Source of the DNA: an uncultured Clostridia bacterium
GTDB lineage: Bacteria; Bacillota; Clostridia; UBA1381; UMGS1253
NCBI GenBank assembly: GCA_934457145.1
Contig: CAKSHP010000024.1
Span: 1 to 29,846 of the forward strand
Direction: 5' to 3'
Length of the DNA stretch: 29,846 bases
Each line of letters begins with the position of its first letter. The first letter of the stretch is position 1. Below, in pieces: positions 1-8,985 of this stretch. Both the position numbers and the translations under genes were made by a program. The notes under the pieces are model-generated. The model made no database searches, was not told the DNA's origin, and saw only the letters and a program-made list of their open reading frames with translations.

Positions 1-84
1 TTCAGGCATCAATTATTCTATCCCGAATCAGTTTTTCACTCTTTTGTCTGTCCGAAATTCTTGACAAGTTTCAGTTTAATAAGT

Positions 85-115
85 AAAATCGACAAGCACG
101 AACCGTGCTTGCCGA
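85..115 (-). terminator. Rho-independent terminator of tRNA-Trp
   Basis: On the minus strand a 12-bp stem (one G-U pair) with a 3-nt loop lies just past the 3' end of the tRNA and is followed by TTTT. The opposite strand also has a T-run (117-121), so it may stop transcription coming from the left as well. The first 84 bases of the window hold no gene that I can see. Confidence 0.75.
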
Positions 116-120
116 CTTTT

Positions 121-196
121 TGGCAGGGGCAGAAGGACTTGAACCCTCGGCACGTGGTTTTGGAGACCACTGCTCTACCAACTGAGCTATACCCCT
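121..196 (-). tRNA. tRNA-Trp (anticodon CCA)
   Basis: The minus strand folds into a full cloverleaf of 76 nt, including an encoded 3' CCA (121-123). The acceptor stem is AGGGGTA/TGCCCCT with discriminator G. The D-arm reads GCTCAGTTGGTAGAGC. The anticodon stem GTGGT/ACCAC closes the loop CTCCAAA, which gives anticodon CCA and hence tryptophan. The T-arm contains GGTTCAAGTC. It stands alone, with its own promoter upstream and a terminator downstream, so it is probably a single-gene transcript. Confidence 0.97.
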
Positions 197-215
197 ATAT
201 TTAAGACACTATTAT

Positions 216-244
216 ATTATACAGACTAAATGCGGTTTTGTCAA
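216..244 (-). promoter_or_regulatory. Consensus sigma-A promoter of tRNA-Trp
   Basis: On the minus strand, TTGACA (239-244) and TATAAT (216-221) are separated by exactly 17 bp. Both hexamers match the vegetative consensus perfectly, as expected for a stable-RNA gene. The predicted transcription start lies about 12-14 nt before the tRNA 5' end. Confidence 0.9.
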
Positions 245-298
245 GAGTTTTTTTCAAAATTTTATTGCAAAATTGAATATAGTTAAAATAGCACAATG

Positions 299-336
299 AT
301 AAAGCGCGGCCGCTTTTTAATGCAGCCGCGCTTTAT
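299..336 (-). terminator. Terminator-like hairpin after the large exported protein gene
   Basis: A perfect 12-bp inverted repeat (299-310 with 325-336, core AAAGCGCGGC) with a 14-nt loop lies 20 bp past the stop codon of the minus-strand 1941-codon gene. The T-run after it on the minus strand is weak, so this may be an inefficient terminator or an mRNA 3'-end stabiliser. Confidence 0.65.
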
Positions 337-356
337 TGCGCAGAAAAGTTATTGAA

Positions 357-3300
357 TTATTTTAACGAAAGAGGCATGCTTTTGCATAGAGGCTGAATTT
401 CTTTAAAATCTTTAAACATCATAATTTCTGCATTGTACCCGCCGTTTAAATCAATTTCGATTTCGGTATTTGTGCTTTGCGATGATGCGGCAAACACGCT
501 TTTGGTTAAAACATTTATCAGTTTGCCGTTATCGTCATATACTGCGGCGCACAAAATCACACTTCCGAGAGCCGGCGAAAGATCAAGCGAAACCGAAATA
601 CCGTTTTCGGTTTTCTGAGCGGATAATATATTGGCTGCTGTGCCGACAATAATTTTGATTTCACGCTCAAACGTAACTCCGGTATGAGTGGAGGACGCTG
701 TAAGTATTGCTTCGTATTCGCCGTTTTTAATGCCTTTGCCGATTGTGATGCAGCGGGTGTCATCGTTCCAGGTTATAGCGCTGTCGGAGGCGTTTAAGCT
801 CCATTGTGCGTAGACGGATATATCATCTGTTTCCCACACGTCGTTTCCGTCATCATCTTGAATTAAATATTTTGCTTCTAACTTATACGGTGCACTGACA
901 GTGTCTTCGGTTGTGCTTGTAACAACAATTTCGCTTTCTCCGACTAAGGCGCATGACGGGTCAAGATATGCTCTGCCTTCGGCACTGCCTGCTTCGTTTA
1001 CTGCCATGACATAAACATATGAATAGTTTTTGCGTTCCTCGTCTGTGCATTTAAGTACAAACGAATTTTCGCTTGCCGGCAGTGTGACGGAGTTTGTTTC
1101 ATCACCAAGTGAAATGCTGTAGCTTTGTATTTCGCTGCCGCCGTTATCTTCAACGCTCCATGTCAGCTTAATATAATCTGTGCCGATTATTGCGCTGACA
1201 ATCGGTTCGGACGGCGGATCGGGTATGCTTTCGTCGGGCGTAACTGTCAGATACTGCACGGTTCGAAGATAAAAACCGTTTTCATCTCTGCTTTCGCTGG
1301 AAATGGCAACCGTGTATGTTTTTCCGTTTTCAAAACCGTTTAATCTGTAGCCTTCCGAGTACGAAAACCAGTATTTGTCGCCGTCTGCCTTATATTTTGC
1401 GGGATATGCGCTGTCATACGCCTGACCGTAAAACTCGATTCCGCCGTTTCTGGGCAGAAGCTTTGGATTAACAACCGGTCTGGGGGCGATTGACCTGGGG
1501 GTTCTGTTTATGCGCGAGCTTGACGCACCGCCGCCCTCCGCATCAACTGCGCGGACGGAAACTTTATATTTGCGTTCGTTTTCAAGACCTGTGAATATAT
1601 AATGCAGAGTCCCGTCGTATGATATCGGCTCAATTGTCTGCCACTCACCGCCGTCAAGGCTTACTTCATAGCCCGTGACTTTTTCGTCAGATACAGGATA
1701 CCAGTCAAGCTCTAACTGCTCATAACCTTCAACAACGCTGTTGATTTCAGGCGCTGCAAGCTTGTGAGGCGCTGTTTGCCTTGATGAAGATGCTGCGCCG
1801 TTTCCGGCAGAATTTACTGCACACACCGCAAAATCGTACACCTGATTTGTGGTAAGGTCTGAAAAGGTGTATTCCAATACATTGCTGGCATCAATCCAGC
1901 TTGCGCCTCCATCTTTTGAAACTTTATAGTCGGTTATCGGCGAGTTGCCGTCGGCTTCGGGGGCATGCCAGGTAAGGTGCGCTTTTTTGTATTCGGTTTG
2001 AACGCTAAATGCCTTTGGCGGAGGCGGAGAAGTGATATTTGAAGAGGTTGAGGCGCTCAAATACGTGCAGTTGAAGCAGTTTGTGGTTCGTGTGTAAAGA
2101 GCGATATTATATGTTGTGTTATTATCTAAGTTTTTAAAGGTGTGCTGCAATTCGTCGGTTTCTTCAATAAATGCATAGTCGACGCTGCGGTCGGGCTTTG
2201 TTAAAAACAACTGATAATATTTCCATGCGATATCCTGTACGTATTCATTTTCGCCCCAAGAGTCAGGTGCCTCCCATGTCACGGTAATGCTGTCGGCACA
2301 AGAATATATCTTAATATTTTTAGCCGGGTCGGGATCGTCTTCAGAATGACACACCTCAAAGCTAAACCATGCCGGTGCACTTTCACCGCAGGTGTTTACT
2401 GCTTTGACTCCTATGGTGTAAGTCTCGCCGATAGTGAGCGTTTCAGGAATTTTAAGATCAAAGTCATAGCCCGACTGAGCAGTTGAGTCATATTCTTTCC
2501 AGATTTGCGAGTCATTATCTGTGTAGTTTTCGTGATCCTTTATGGTATACAGATAGTAAAGCATTTTTGCGCCGCCGTCGTCTTTAGGAGCAGAAACTGA
2601 AACTTTGACGGGGTTTGCCAGATACGGAAAGTTGTTTTTAAGGCTTGGCGCATCCGGAATTGTCGGATTTGTTACTGTGTATGTAAGGGTAACAAATGCG
2701 GCGGTGACCTCGTTGGTTATTGTGAGCGTGTCTGTATGAGTTCCGATTTCAAGACCGCTTTTCGGCGCAACCTTTACGGTGGCGCTGTCGGAGGATGAAC
2801 CTTTAGGCGAAAGCTGCGATGAAGAAACCTGAGAGGTTATTGTAAACGGGCTGTCGTCGTCAAGAAGTGCTTTGAGTCCCTGAATTGAGGATGTGTGAAC
2901 ATTTGACACAGTTACCGTCTGTTCGGCAGCTGCGGGAGTGCCGCGGCTGTAGTTATAGCGCATAGTGCCGAAGTCTAAAGAATCTTTATCGGTTTTGAGC
3001 CATATTGGCATTTCATACGGGGTAACGTTTATTGTAAACGGATTTGACAAAACGCCTCCGACATTCAGGCGCACGGTGTAGCTGCCAGGCTTGACATTGC
3101 CGTTTATATTAACGCCGAATGAAAAAGGATCGCTTGTGCCTATATTGGTTCCGCCTGTGTTTAAGCTCATGCCGAGAGGTGCATCTTCAAGCGCTGTGTA
3201 TGCTTCGCGCGTTACGCCTTCTGCCGTAACGGAAAAAGAGGCGGTACTTGTGTAGTTTAAAGTTGCGGCGCCGACCTGGCTTATGGTGTAACTGTCGGGA

Positions 3301-6182
3301 TAGACTGTTACTTTTGAAGGAACAACGCCTTTGGGATTGTTTACGGCTGAAGTTATATAGGTAACAACGGGGAACTGCTGAACCGAGCTGCCTTCTTTAA
3401 AATTATAAATACAGTGCAGAAGCCGCCAGTTAAATGCAGCCTTTTCATTTGATCCGCTTGCGTCATTGCCGTCGCCCTGACCGAAAACCGTGCCTTCAAA
3501 GCTTGTGCCTATGGCGGTTGTGGTTATCTTTGCGCTTTCGTATTCCTTTTCGGTTACACTGCCGACGCTTATTTTTGTGCCGGCATTAGCCATGCCGAAT
3601 ATGTCATCGGCTTCGCTTTCAATTCCGCCGCCCAGCTTAACGCTGACAGACGAGCCGGCAGATGTTGTCTGGGTTGTTTCTTCCGAAATATCGATAGTCA
3701 TGGTCTGACTGCCGGTATTGGACGGAAACGACGATGATCTCGGATATGTCATAATGCTGTTATATAAAACATGAGAGCCGGAGGGCGTTGTGTCAGGGTA
3801 TGTTTCCGGTTTACCGACGGTGTGAGTGAATACATCTGATAAATCAGGAAGTGCGCCTTCGGCATAAGGGATAAATGAAAGATAGTCTTTATATGAAAGC
3901 GACGCTGTTTTGATTGCGTCCGAGCCGTTTCGCGGTACATACACGATATACGGCGATTGCCCGTATGTGCCGTTTTCGCCGGGATAGCAGGCAGTGTATG
4001 CATATGCATCATACGCAATTGTTGTTAAAACAACACAGTCCTCGCCGCCGGAGGCTGAAAAGCTTTGCGAGTAGGAAACCTGGCGCATGTTTTCATCCGA
4101 AACGGACGAGTTTTTCATTGCTTCGCTTTCCGCTTCAAAAACGCCTGCCGTGCCTAATGCGCCGGCTTTGATTTCCGTTGAGACATATGCGCCTGCCGAT
4201 ATGGTAAATGATTCTGATTTGCCGGTGGTAAATGAGGTGCTTCTTCCGTAGGTTGTCTGGCTGTTTGTATACATATCGCTCGGAAGCGAGTCAAAATAAG
4301 GCGGAGAGGCAAGAGCTGCTATAATAACGGGATCTGCCCAGAAAAATTGGTGTTTATTGTATTTAAGGTATATAGAGTCGTTGTCGGCATCGGGCATTGC
4401 AATCACACCGAAGCCCTGATCGGTGCCAAGAAGAGTTGAGCCTGAATCTGTGGTGTATGCATTACCTGAAGGCGACAGATAGTAGGTGTTATAGCCGTTT
4501 TGCGTGTATGCGCTGATTATGGCGGCATCTTTGTATGTTTTGCCGTCAAAGCTGATGTTTGCGCATCTTATGTTTGTAACATTTATGCCGTTGTTATAAA
4601 AAACGCAGTTTGCAGATGAAAAACCGGGAGCGGTTGTTGAAACGTTTGTGCCCCAGGTGCCTGTGTAACAGCCCTGGTCTTTGGTATCATAACGATAGGT
4701 GTTTGCGTCGGGGTAGCGGACAAACGATATAAGTTTCTGATCTGCGACAAGCGTTCCGGAGGAAACATAATTTCTTTTCTGGTCCGATAAACCGAAATCG
4801 TTTTTCAAAACGCCTATTCTTACCGGGGCACAGTCGCTCACTTTTGTTTTATACACAAAATCCGTGTCGCTGTATTCGGAGGAATCAACCCAGCCGTGGT
4901 GAAAAATGCCTCCGTTATACACCGTTGAAGACACAAATTTATCTGAAGATTTTTTATAGTCAAACGCAAGTATGTAAAAGCTCGGAGTGTACATCTTTTC
5001 GCCCGAATATGCTGCCCATGAGTGAATTGTTTGTTTTAAAGAAAGGAAAATTGTCGGCGCAGCGGAAGAATCTGTATCAAATATTTTAACATCAAAGCCG
5101 GAAGCGTCGCCGGAGGTTGCGCTAAGGCGAAGCTTTTGCGTTATTTCGCCGTCGGCATAAGTTAAAAGAGGTTTGCGTTTTAAGATCATCTGGCTTACCG
5201 TGTCGGCGCCGCCTATATAATAAACAGAAAACATGTTGTTTACATAGTTTGCATTGTACTGCGCTTTTGTTGTTGATATTGCAGATACGATATCGTCATA
5301 ACCGTCAGAGTCAACATCGCCCTCCGCTAAAGAAGCAGTAGTGCCGGGGGCGCCTAAGTGGCAGTTATCTACCCACATCGGCATACTGTTGTTAAGCGAC
5401 TGAGGAACGCTGTCCCAGCCGGCAGCGCTTTTCCAGCTTTCCGCGCTGCGGTTTTCGCTTTTTAAAAACCACGCATAGCTTCCCGCAAATTTATCAAAGC
5501 CGTATTCGTCGGAAGAGCTTGTTGTAAAGCCGTTTGTCGGCGTGGCGGTAACAATTTCGTCATATCCGTCTGCGTTGATATCGGCGCACACAATGGCCAT
5601 GCAGTTTGCAAAGTTTTTGACATCTGCATAAAAATCCGCCGTGCTTTGCGCGCTGTTATACAAAACCGCAACAGCTGCGGCAACGCCGGTTTGCAAATCT
5701 GCCGTGCAGAGGAGAAGAAGGGATTTATTATCGGTTGTTTTTGCGGCGGCAAGCAAGGCAAGTTCGTTTTTTTTGCCGTCGTTATTAAAATCGCCTTCAT
5801 AGGAGGCTAAAAATTTATATGTATTGCTGAGAGTGTATGCATTTGAGCCGATAAAAACCGTTCCTGTCTGAAGGTATACGGGGTTTGAAAACGTGCTCCA
5901 TGATGCATTTTCAAAGTCAAAATTGTCTTTTCCGTATATTTTTTGAGTGCGGCTGCTTAAACTTAAAGGCTCTCTTATATCAGACAAAACCGTGCCGTCA
6001 AGATACGGAAGATTGTCAGCTTTTTCATCTGCGTCGATTTCGGTTATATCGCCGAAAATTTCGCGGAAGATGTCTGCTTCGGAGAGATGTGCCTGCGCCG
6101 TTTGAGCCGAGTTTGCATATGTAACGGCGCGCACGGGAAGCAGCGCTAAAATGATTAGAAGTGAAATAAGCTTGCGTTTCAT
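357..6182 (-). CDS. Very large exported multidomain protein (FG-GAP-like, Ser/Thr-rich beta, Ig-like and fibronectin III domains)
   Basis: This 1941-aa protein has a typical signal peptide (MKRKLISLLIILALLPVRAV). Residues about 125-300 carry Ca-binding loops of the integrin/VCBS type (DFNNDGKKNE, DINADGYDEI, DVDSDGYDDI). Two Ser/Thr-rich, beta-alternating segments follow at about 643-740 and 827-930, and I cannot assign them to a family. Next come Ig-like sheets (about 955-1180), about six fibronectin III-like repeats (about 1185-1745, with recurring 'SAxN.AGxG' turns), and a C-terminal sheet domain resembling one in the deacetylase at 14842-17427. No LPXTG anchor, dockerin or S-layer repeat is visible, so it is probably secreted or loosely bound. 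The start follows a good site (GAAGGGAG). A likely role is surface or polysaccharide interaction, but the function is unknown. The adjacent LuxR-type regulator may control it. Confidence 0.85.
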   Translation of the reverse strand: MKRKLISLLIILALLPVRAVTYANSAQTAQAHLSEADIFREIFGDITEIDADEKADNLPYLDGTVLSDIREPLSLSSRTQKIYGKDNFDFENASWSTFSNPVYLQTGTVFIGSNAYTLSNTYKFLASYEGDFNNDGKKNELALLAAAKTTDNKSLLLLCTADLQTGVAAAVAVLYNSAQSTADFYADVKNFANCMAIVCADINADGYDEIVTATPTNGFTTSSSDEYGFDKFAGSYAWFLKSENRSAESWKSAAGWDSVPQSLNNSMPMWVDNCHLGAPGTTASLAEGDVDSDGYDDIVSAISTTKAQYNANYVNNMFSVYYIGGADTVSQMILKRKPLLTYADGEITQKLRLSATSGDASGFDVKIFDTDSSAAPTIFLSLKQTIHSWAAYSGEKMYTPSFYILAFDYKKSSDKFVSSTVYNGGIFHHGWVDSSEYSDTDFVYKTKVSDCAPVRIGVLKNDFGLSDQKRNYVSSGTLVADQKLISFVRYPDANTYRYDTKDQGCYTGTWGTNVSTTAPGFSSANCVFYNNGINVTNIRCANISFDGKTYKDAAIISAYTQNGYNTYYLSPSGNAYTTDSGSTLLGTDQGFGVIAMPDADNDSIYLKYNKHQFFWADPVIIAALASPPYFDSLPSDMYTNSQTTYGRSTSFTTGKSESFTISAGAYVSTEIKAGALGTAGVFEAESEAMKNSSVSDENMRQVSYSQSFSASGGEDCVVLTTIAYDAYAYTACYPGENGTYGQSPYIVYVPRNGSDAIKTASLSYKDYLSFIPYAEGALPDLSDVFTHTVGKPETYPDTTPSGSHVLYNSIMTYPRSSSFPSNTGSQTMTIDISEETTQTTSAGSSVSVKLGGGIESEADDIFGMANAGTKISVGSVTEKEYESAKITTTAIGTSFEGTVFGQGDGNDASGSNEKAAFNWRLLHCIYNFKEGSSVQQFPVVTYITSAVNNPKGVVPSKVTVYPDSYTISQVGAATLNYTSTASFSVTAEGVTREAYTALEDAPLGMSLNTGGTNIGTSDPFSFGVNINGNVKPGSYTVRLNVGGVLSNPFTINVTPYEMPIWLKTDKDSLDFGTMRYNYSRGTPAAAEQTVTVSNVHTSSIQGLKALLDDDSPFTITSQVSSSQLSPKGSSSDSATVKVAPKSGLEIGTHTDTLTITNEVTAAFVTLTYTVTNPTIPDAPSLKNNFPYLANPVKVSVSAPKDDGGAKMLYYLYTIKDHENYTDNDSQIWKEYDSTAQSGYDFDLKIPETLTIGETYTIGVKAVNTCGESAPAWFSFEVCHSEDDPDPAKNIKIYSCADSITVTWEAPDSWGENEYVQDIAWKYYQLFLTKPDRSVDYAFIEETDELQHTFKNLDNNTTYNIALYTRTTNCFNCTYLSASTSSNITSPPPPKAFSVQTEYKKAHLTWHAPEADGNSPITDYKVSKDGGASWIDASNVLEYTFSDLTTNQVYDFAVCAVNSAGNGAASSSRQTAPHKLAAPEINSVVEGYEQLELDWYPVSDEKVTGYEVSLDGGEWQTIEPISYDGTLHYIFTGLENERKYKVSVRAVDAEGGGASSSRINRTPRSIAPRPVVNPKLLPRNGGIEFYGQAYDSAYPAKYKADGDKYWFSYSEGYRLNGFENGKTYTVAISSESRDENGFYLRTVQYLTVTPDESIPDPPSEPIVSAIIGTDYIKLTWSVEDNGGSEIQSYSISLGDETNSVTLPASENSFVLKCTDEERKNYSYVYVMAVNEAGSAEGRAYLDPSCALVGESEIVVTSTTEDTVSAPYKLEAKYLIQDDDGNDVWETDDISVYAQWSLNASDSAITWNDDTRCITIGKGIKNGEYEAILTASSTHTGVTFEREIKIIVGTAANILSAQKTENGISVSLDLSPALGSVILCAAVYDDNGKLINVLTKSVFAASSQSTNTEIEIDLNGGYNAEIMMFKDFKEIQPLCKSMPLSLK

Positions 6183-6220
6183 AAAAAAACTCCCTTCGTA
6201 ATTTGTATAATTGCATATTT

Positions 6221-6229
6221 ATTATACCA
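6221..6229 (-). promoter_or_regulatory. Extended -10 promoter of the large exported protein gene
   Basis: On the minus strand, TGGTATAAT is an extended -10 element (TGnTATAAT) lying after the regulator's terminator and before the ribosome site. No good -35 hexamer is present at 17 bp, as is common for extended -10 or activator-dependent promoters. The missing -35 would fit activation by the LuxR-family protein next door, which is inference. Confidence 0.6.
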
Positions 6230-6243
6230 AAAAGGGAGCTAAA

Positions 6244-6270
6244 AAAAAATTAGCCACAGGCTAATTTTTT
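6244..6270 (-). terminator. Rho-independent terminator of the LuxR-family regulator gene
   Basis: The minus strand shows AATTAGCC, loop TGT, then GGCTAATT, followed by a long T-run, immediately after the stop codon at 6275. A/T pairs extend the stem to 12 bp. It separates the regulator transcript from the exported-protein gene downstream. Confidence 0.85.
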
Positions 6271-6274
6271 AAAA

Positions 6275-8710
6275 TTAAAGATTGGTGTCTGAAAGCTGTA
6301 CGCGGGATTTAATTCCGGTTTTGTCAAAAATATTGCCGATTGCAATTTTAACCGTTGAAAGAGATATGTAGAGTCTGGCGGCAATCTGCTTGTTTGTAAG
6401 TCCCTGGCGGATAAGAGAAACAACTTCTTTTTCGCGCGGAGAAAGCTCGGGCTTTTTTAAAGCGATTTTTGCACAGGATTTTTCAAATGCATCTCCGAGG
6501 CTTAAGATTTTGTCGTATCCGCAAAAGGGGGTTATGCGCTTTAAAGAGCTTTTGATATATGAAAGGTTTTGCGCAAAAGGCATGTAAATTTCATCGCAAA
6601 GCGCATAGGAAAGCGCGGTTTGCAAAGACAAATCGGCTTCTTTTTCATTTGAAAGCGCACTTTGTGCGCAGCAAATAAAGATATAAAAATATATCTTTGC
6701 AGCTGCACACGGATAAATCATATTTTCGTCTGCAAATGTGCAGAATGCGAGCAGTTTGTTATATTCTTTTCTTTCAAGCAGGATTTTTGCATATATAACA
6801 TTTGCAAAGGGTATTGTCATAGGTGCGATTTTGTTTTCGTCGATATATCCTTTTAAAAGCCAGTTTTCAATTTTTTTTATTCTGTGTGTGAAAGCATAAA
6901 TATATCCTAAAGCCAAATCAAACGTGTAGCGACACATATCCTCAGTGTTATAAGACGAAATTTCCGACATGGAAAAGAGAACGTCTGAAAGTTTTGCCTC
7001 ATCGCCCGTTTGCAGCGCGGCATTTGCCAAAACGAAAAATCCGCACCAGACGATGCTGTTTTGTTTTTTGCTTTGAGCTTCGAATATTGCTCTGTGGGCA
7101 AGAGTTTCGGCCCGGTTTAAATTGCCGCGCATGAATTCCGCTTCGGCGCGCATTACGTATTGTGAACCGCTGCCGTGGCCGTCGGTGAGTTTATAGTAAT
7201 AAGGCATACATTCGTCCATCAAATTCAGTTCGCGCTCAAGCTCGCCTGCTGTTTTGTGATATAAAAACATAACGGATGGAGAGCCGAAAGTCCATGTGCT
7301 TTGTATGTTTATAAGGCTTGCTTTTTTGCCTGAAAGCTCGTAAGCTTTGCGGTGATGGCTGCTCATTTTTGCAATATCGTTATATTTTGTAAACGAAATC
7401 AAAAGCTCTGTTTCGCCTAAGATTGTGTTTCTTTTTTCCTTAGGAATGTTGCAGAGGGGCAGAAGATTTAAAATTTCGTTTATAACAGAGGCAAGCTTTT
7501 CGTGTTCATTTATAAAAAACAAAATAAACGCAAGCGGAACCATGCTCTCTATATGGCTGAGCTTAATATCGCGCGGAGTGTTTTCAAGTATGTCAAATAT
7601 CATCTTGCGGGTGTTTGCGTTTTCGATATCCGCAAGGTCATAGCTTGTGTGGGGAATTGAAAAAATGCGCTCATAATCTCCGGCGCGGTAATACAGGTTT
7701 ATTGCGTTAATCTTTTTGCCGTGCTTTTCCTCCCATTCGGCAGCTGAAATTAACAGCCGGTTTTGCTTTTGTACCGAAAGCGAGCCAAAAGCTTCGTTAA
7801 GATACACATAAAGCAGATGATGAAAATAGTATTGCTGTTTTTTATCATCATAGTGAACAAATCCGTTTCCGGTAAGGTGTGTGTAAACAAAACCGGCATC
7901 GCATCCGCTCACGGCAGCTGCCTGCGAAAGCGTGAAACTGTCAAAGAGCGAAAGCGATATGTAAAAGATTTGCTCTTTATCATTCATTCTGTCGAAAAAA
8001 GCTTTTTTCATAAGCGTGTTTAAAATGCCTTTTTCAAAGCGTTTGTTTTTTGCATAGAAAAGAAGCTGAAGATAAACGGCAAAAATCCAGCCGCTGGTTA
8101 TGTGCATCAGCTCGGAAAGCTCGCTTTCGGTTAAAACTATGCCTGCGCATGCAAAATATTCAAGGCAATCGAATTTTGAAAAAGCAAGCTCGTCTGCACC
8201 TATCAAAAGGGTTTTGCTGCCGTGAAATCTGATGCCGTTTTTTTTGTTTACGGATTGAATAAGGACAACAAAGTGAAGATTTTTGCACCCGTGGCACTCC
8301 AGTGCCGAAAGAAACATATCTAAATTCTCTGCCGAGTCCGAAAGATTGTCAAATATGATATATGTTTCGCGGGGAAGCTCTATTTCTTTCATTATTTCGT
8401 ATATATCAGACATATTTTCACGGTTTGGTTCGCCGCAGTTTTTTAATGCTTCGGCGCAGATGCGGTCATCGGACAGCGCAGATGCAGTCAGCCATTGCCA
8501 GTATTCGGCGGTGCTGTCTGTAAAAAAGGTGTGTTTTAGTATATTGGCGTTTTCAAAGCGGGTATGCGAAAAAAATTCGCCGATCAGCGTTGTTTTGCCG
8601 AAGCCTGAAGGCGCCTCAAGCACGGTAAGCGGATATTTTTTTATATTTTCAAGTTCGTTTGTTATCCGTTTCGGAAAATAAAGAGCCTGAAGATTAATGT
8701 TTGGCGTCAT
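6275..8710 (-). CDS. LuxR-family transcriptional regulator with MalT-like ATPase domain
   Basis: This 811-aa protein belongs to the large ATP-binding LuxR (MalT/STAND) regulators. Walker A is GFGKTT at residues 36-41 (context APSGFGKTTL), and a Walker B-like YIIFDN sits near 118. The middle (about 330-740) is helical and repeat-like, as in the TPR-type ligand-sensing region of MalT. The C-terminus (756-805) is a LuxR HTH: LSPREKEVVSLI, then GLTNKQIAARLYIS, then STVK. The open frame extends 27 codons upstream, but the start at 8710 has a GGAGG site and lies past the promoter, so I chose it. By family, ATP and an inducer would drive oligomerisation and DNA binding. The nearest plausible target is the exported protein gene downstream. 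Confidence 0.88.
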   Translation of the reverse strand: MTPNINLQALYFPKRITNELENIKKYPLTVLEAPSGFGKTTLIGEFFSHTRFENANILKHTFFTDSTAEYWQWLTASALSDDRICAEALKNCGEPNRENMSDIYEIMKEIELPRETYIIFDNLSDSAENLDMFLSALECHGCKNLHFVVLIQSVNKKNGIRFHGSKTLLIGADELAFSKFDCLEYFACAGIVLTESELSELMHITSGWIFAVYLQLLFYAKNKRFEKGILNTLMKKAFFDRMNDKEQIFYISLSLFDSFTLSQAAAVSGCDAGFVYTHLTGNGFVHYDDKKQQYYFHHLLYVYLNEAFGSLSVQKQNRLLISAAEWEEKHGKKINAINLYYRAGDYERIFSIPHTSYDLADIENANTRKMIFDILENTPRDIKLSHIESMVPLAFILFFINEHEKLASVINEILNLLPLCNIPKEKRNTILGETELLISFTKYNDIAKMSSHHRKAYELSGKKASLINIQSTWTFGSPSVMFLYHKTAGELERELNLMDECMPYYYKLTDGHGSGSQYVMRAEAEFMRGNLNRAETLAHRAIFEAQSKKQNSIVWCGFFVLANAALQTGDEAKLSDVLFSMSEISSYNTEDMCRYTFDLALGYIYAFTHRIKKIENWLLKGYIDENKIAPMTIPFANVIYAKILLERKEYNKLLAFCTFADENMIYPCAAAKIYFYIFICCAQSALSNEKEADLSLQTALSYALCDEIYMPFAQNLSYIKSSLKRITPFCGYDKILSLGDAFEKSCAKIALKKPELSPREKEVVSLIRQGLTNKQIAARLYISLSTVKIAIGNIFDKTGIKSRVQLSDTNL

Positions 8711-8732
8711 TTTATATCTACCTCCGATTTGA

Positions 8733-8761
8733 AGTATATCACAATACGGGTAAAAAATCAA
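8733..8761 (-). promoter_or_regulatory. Promoter of the LuxR-family regulator
   Basis: On the minus strand, TTGATT (8756-8761) is separated by 17 bp from TATACT (8733-8738), which is preceded by TG to make an extended -10. It lies just upstream of the chosen start codon and is divergent from the pyr promoter, whose -35 is about 44 bp away. Confidence 0.7.
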
Positions 8762-8804
8762 TGGATCGTGCAGAAAATTTGAGAAAAACATTTGAAAAAA
8801 GGTA

Positions 8805-8833
8805 TTGACAGAAAATAAAAGCTGTGTTATTAT
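8805..8833 (+). promoter_or_regulatory. Promoter of the pyrimidine operon
   Basis: TTGACA (8805-8810) is followed after 17 bp by TATTAT (8828-8833). The predicted start is near 8840, leaving a leader of about 185 nt before pyrC that contains the attenuator described next. Confidence 0.8.
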
Positions 8834-8845
8834 ATATACGATAAT

Positions 8846-8985
8846 AAATCTTTAAAAGCGGTACTGTGATGCCGGCAAGATTTTACATAGTTGTTTTGCG
8901 CTTGAAAGCATTTTAGATTTTAAAAATGTTTTGGGTGCAGATTTGTTTTGGTGTTAAAATTCTTGCGGAAGCAGGAATTTTTTTT
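8846..8985 (+). promoter_or_regulatory. PyrR-type transcription attenuator in the pyr leader
   Basis: Three mutually exclusive pairings are visible. (1) A binding-loop-like hairpin: lower stem AAATCTT/AAGATTT (8846-8852 with 8877-8883), a purine-rich 5' bulge (8853-8857), upper stem GC plus GGTA/TGCC, and hexaloop CTGTGA (8864-8869). The loop fits the CNGNGA loop of known PyrR sites, and the U-G pair near the loop is also kept. (2) An antiterminator: 8875-8885 is complementary to 8955-8966 (11 pairs, one bulge). (3) A terminator: an 11-bp stem (8956-8966 with 8971-8981), GGAA loop and eight T. In the known system, UMP-bound PyrR stabilises hairpin 1, which frees the terminator. No pyrR gene lies in the window. 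Confidence 0.8.

Noticed and set aside
8711..8791. 27-codon N-terminal extension of the LuxR-family regulator
   Set aside because: It overlaps the predicted promoter and lacks a ribosome site, whereas 8710 has GGAGG.
8869..8916. A 15-codon ORF in the pyr leader
   Set aside because: Its ATG begins in the hexaloop of the predicted PyrR binding hairpin and has no ribosome site; probably chance.
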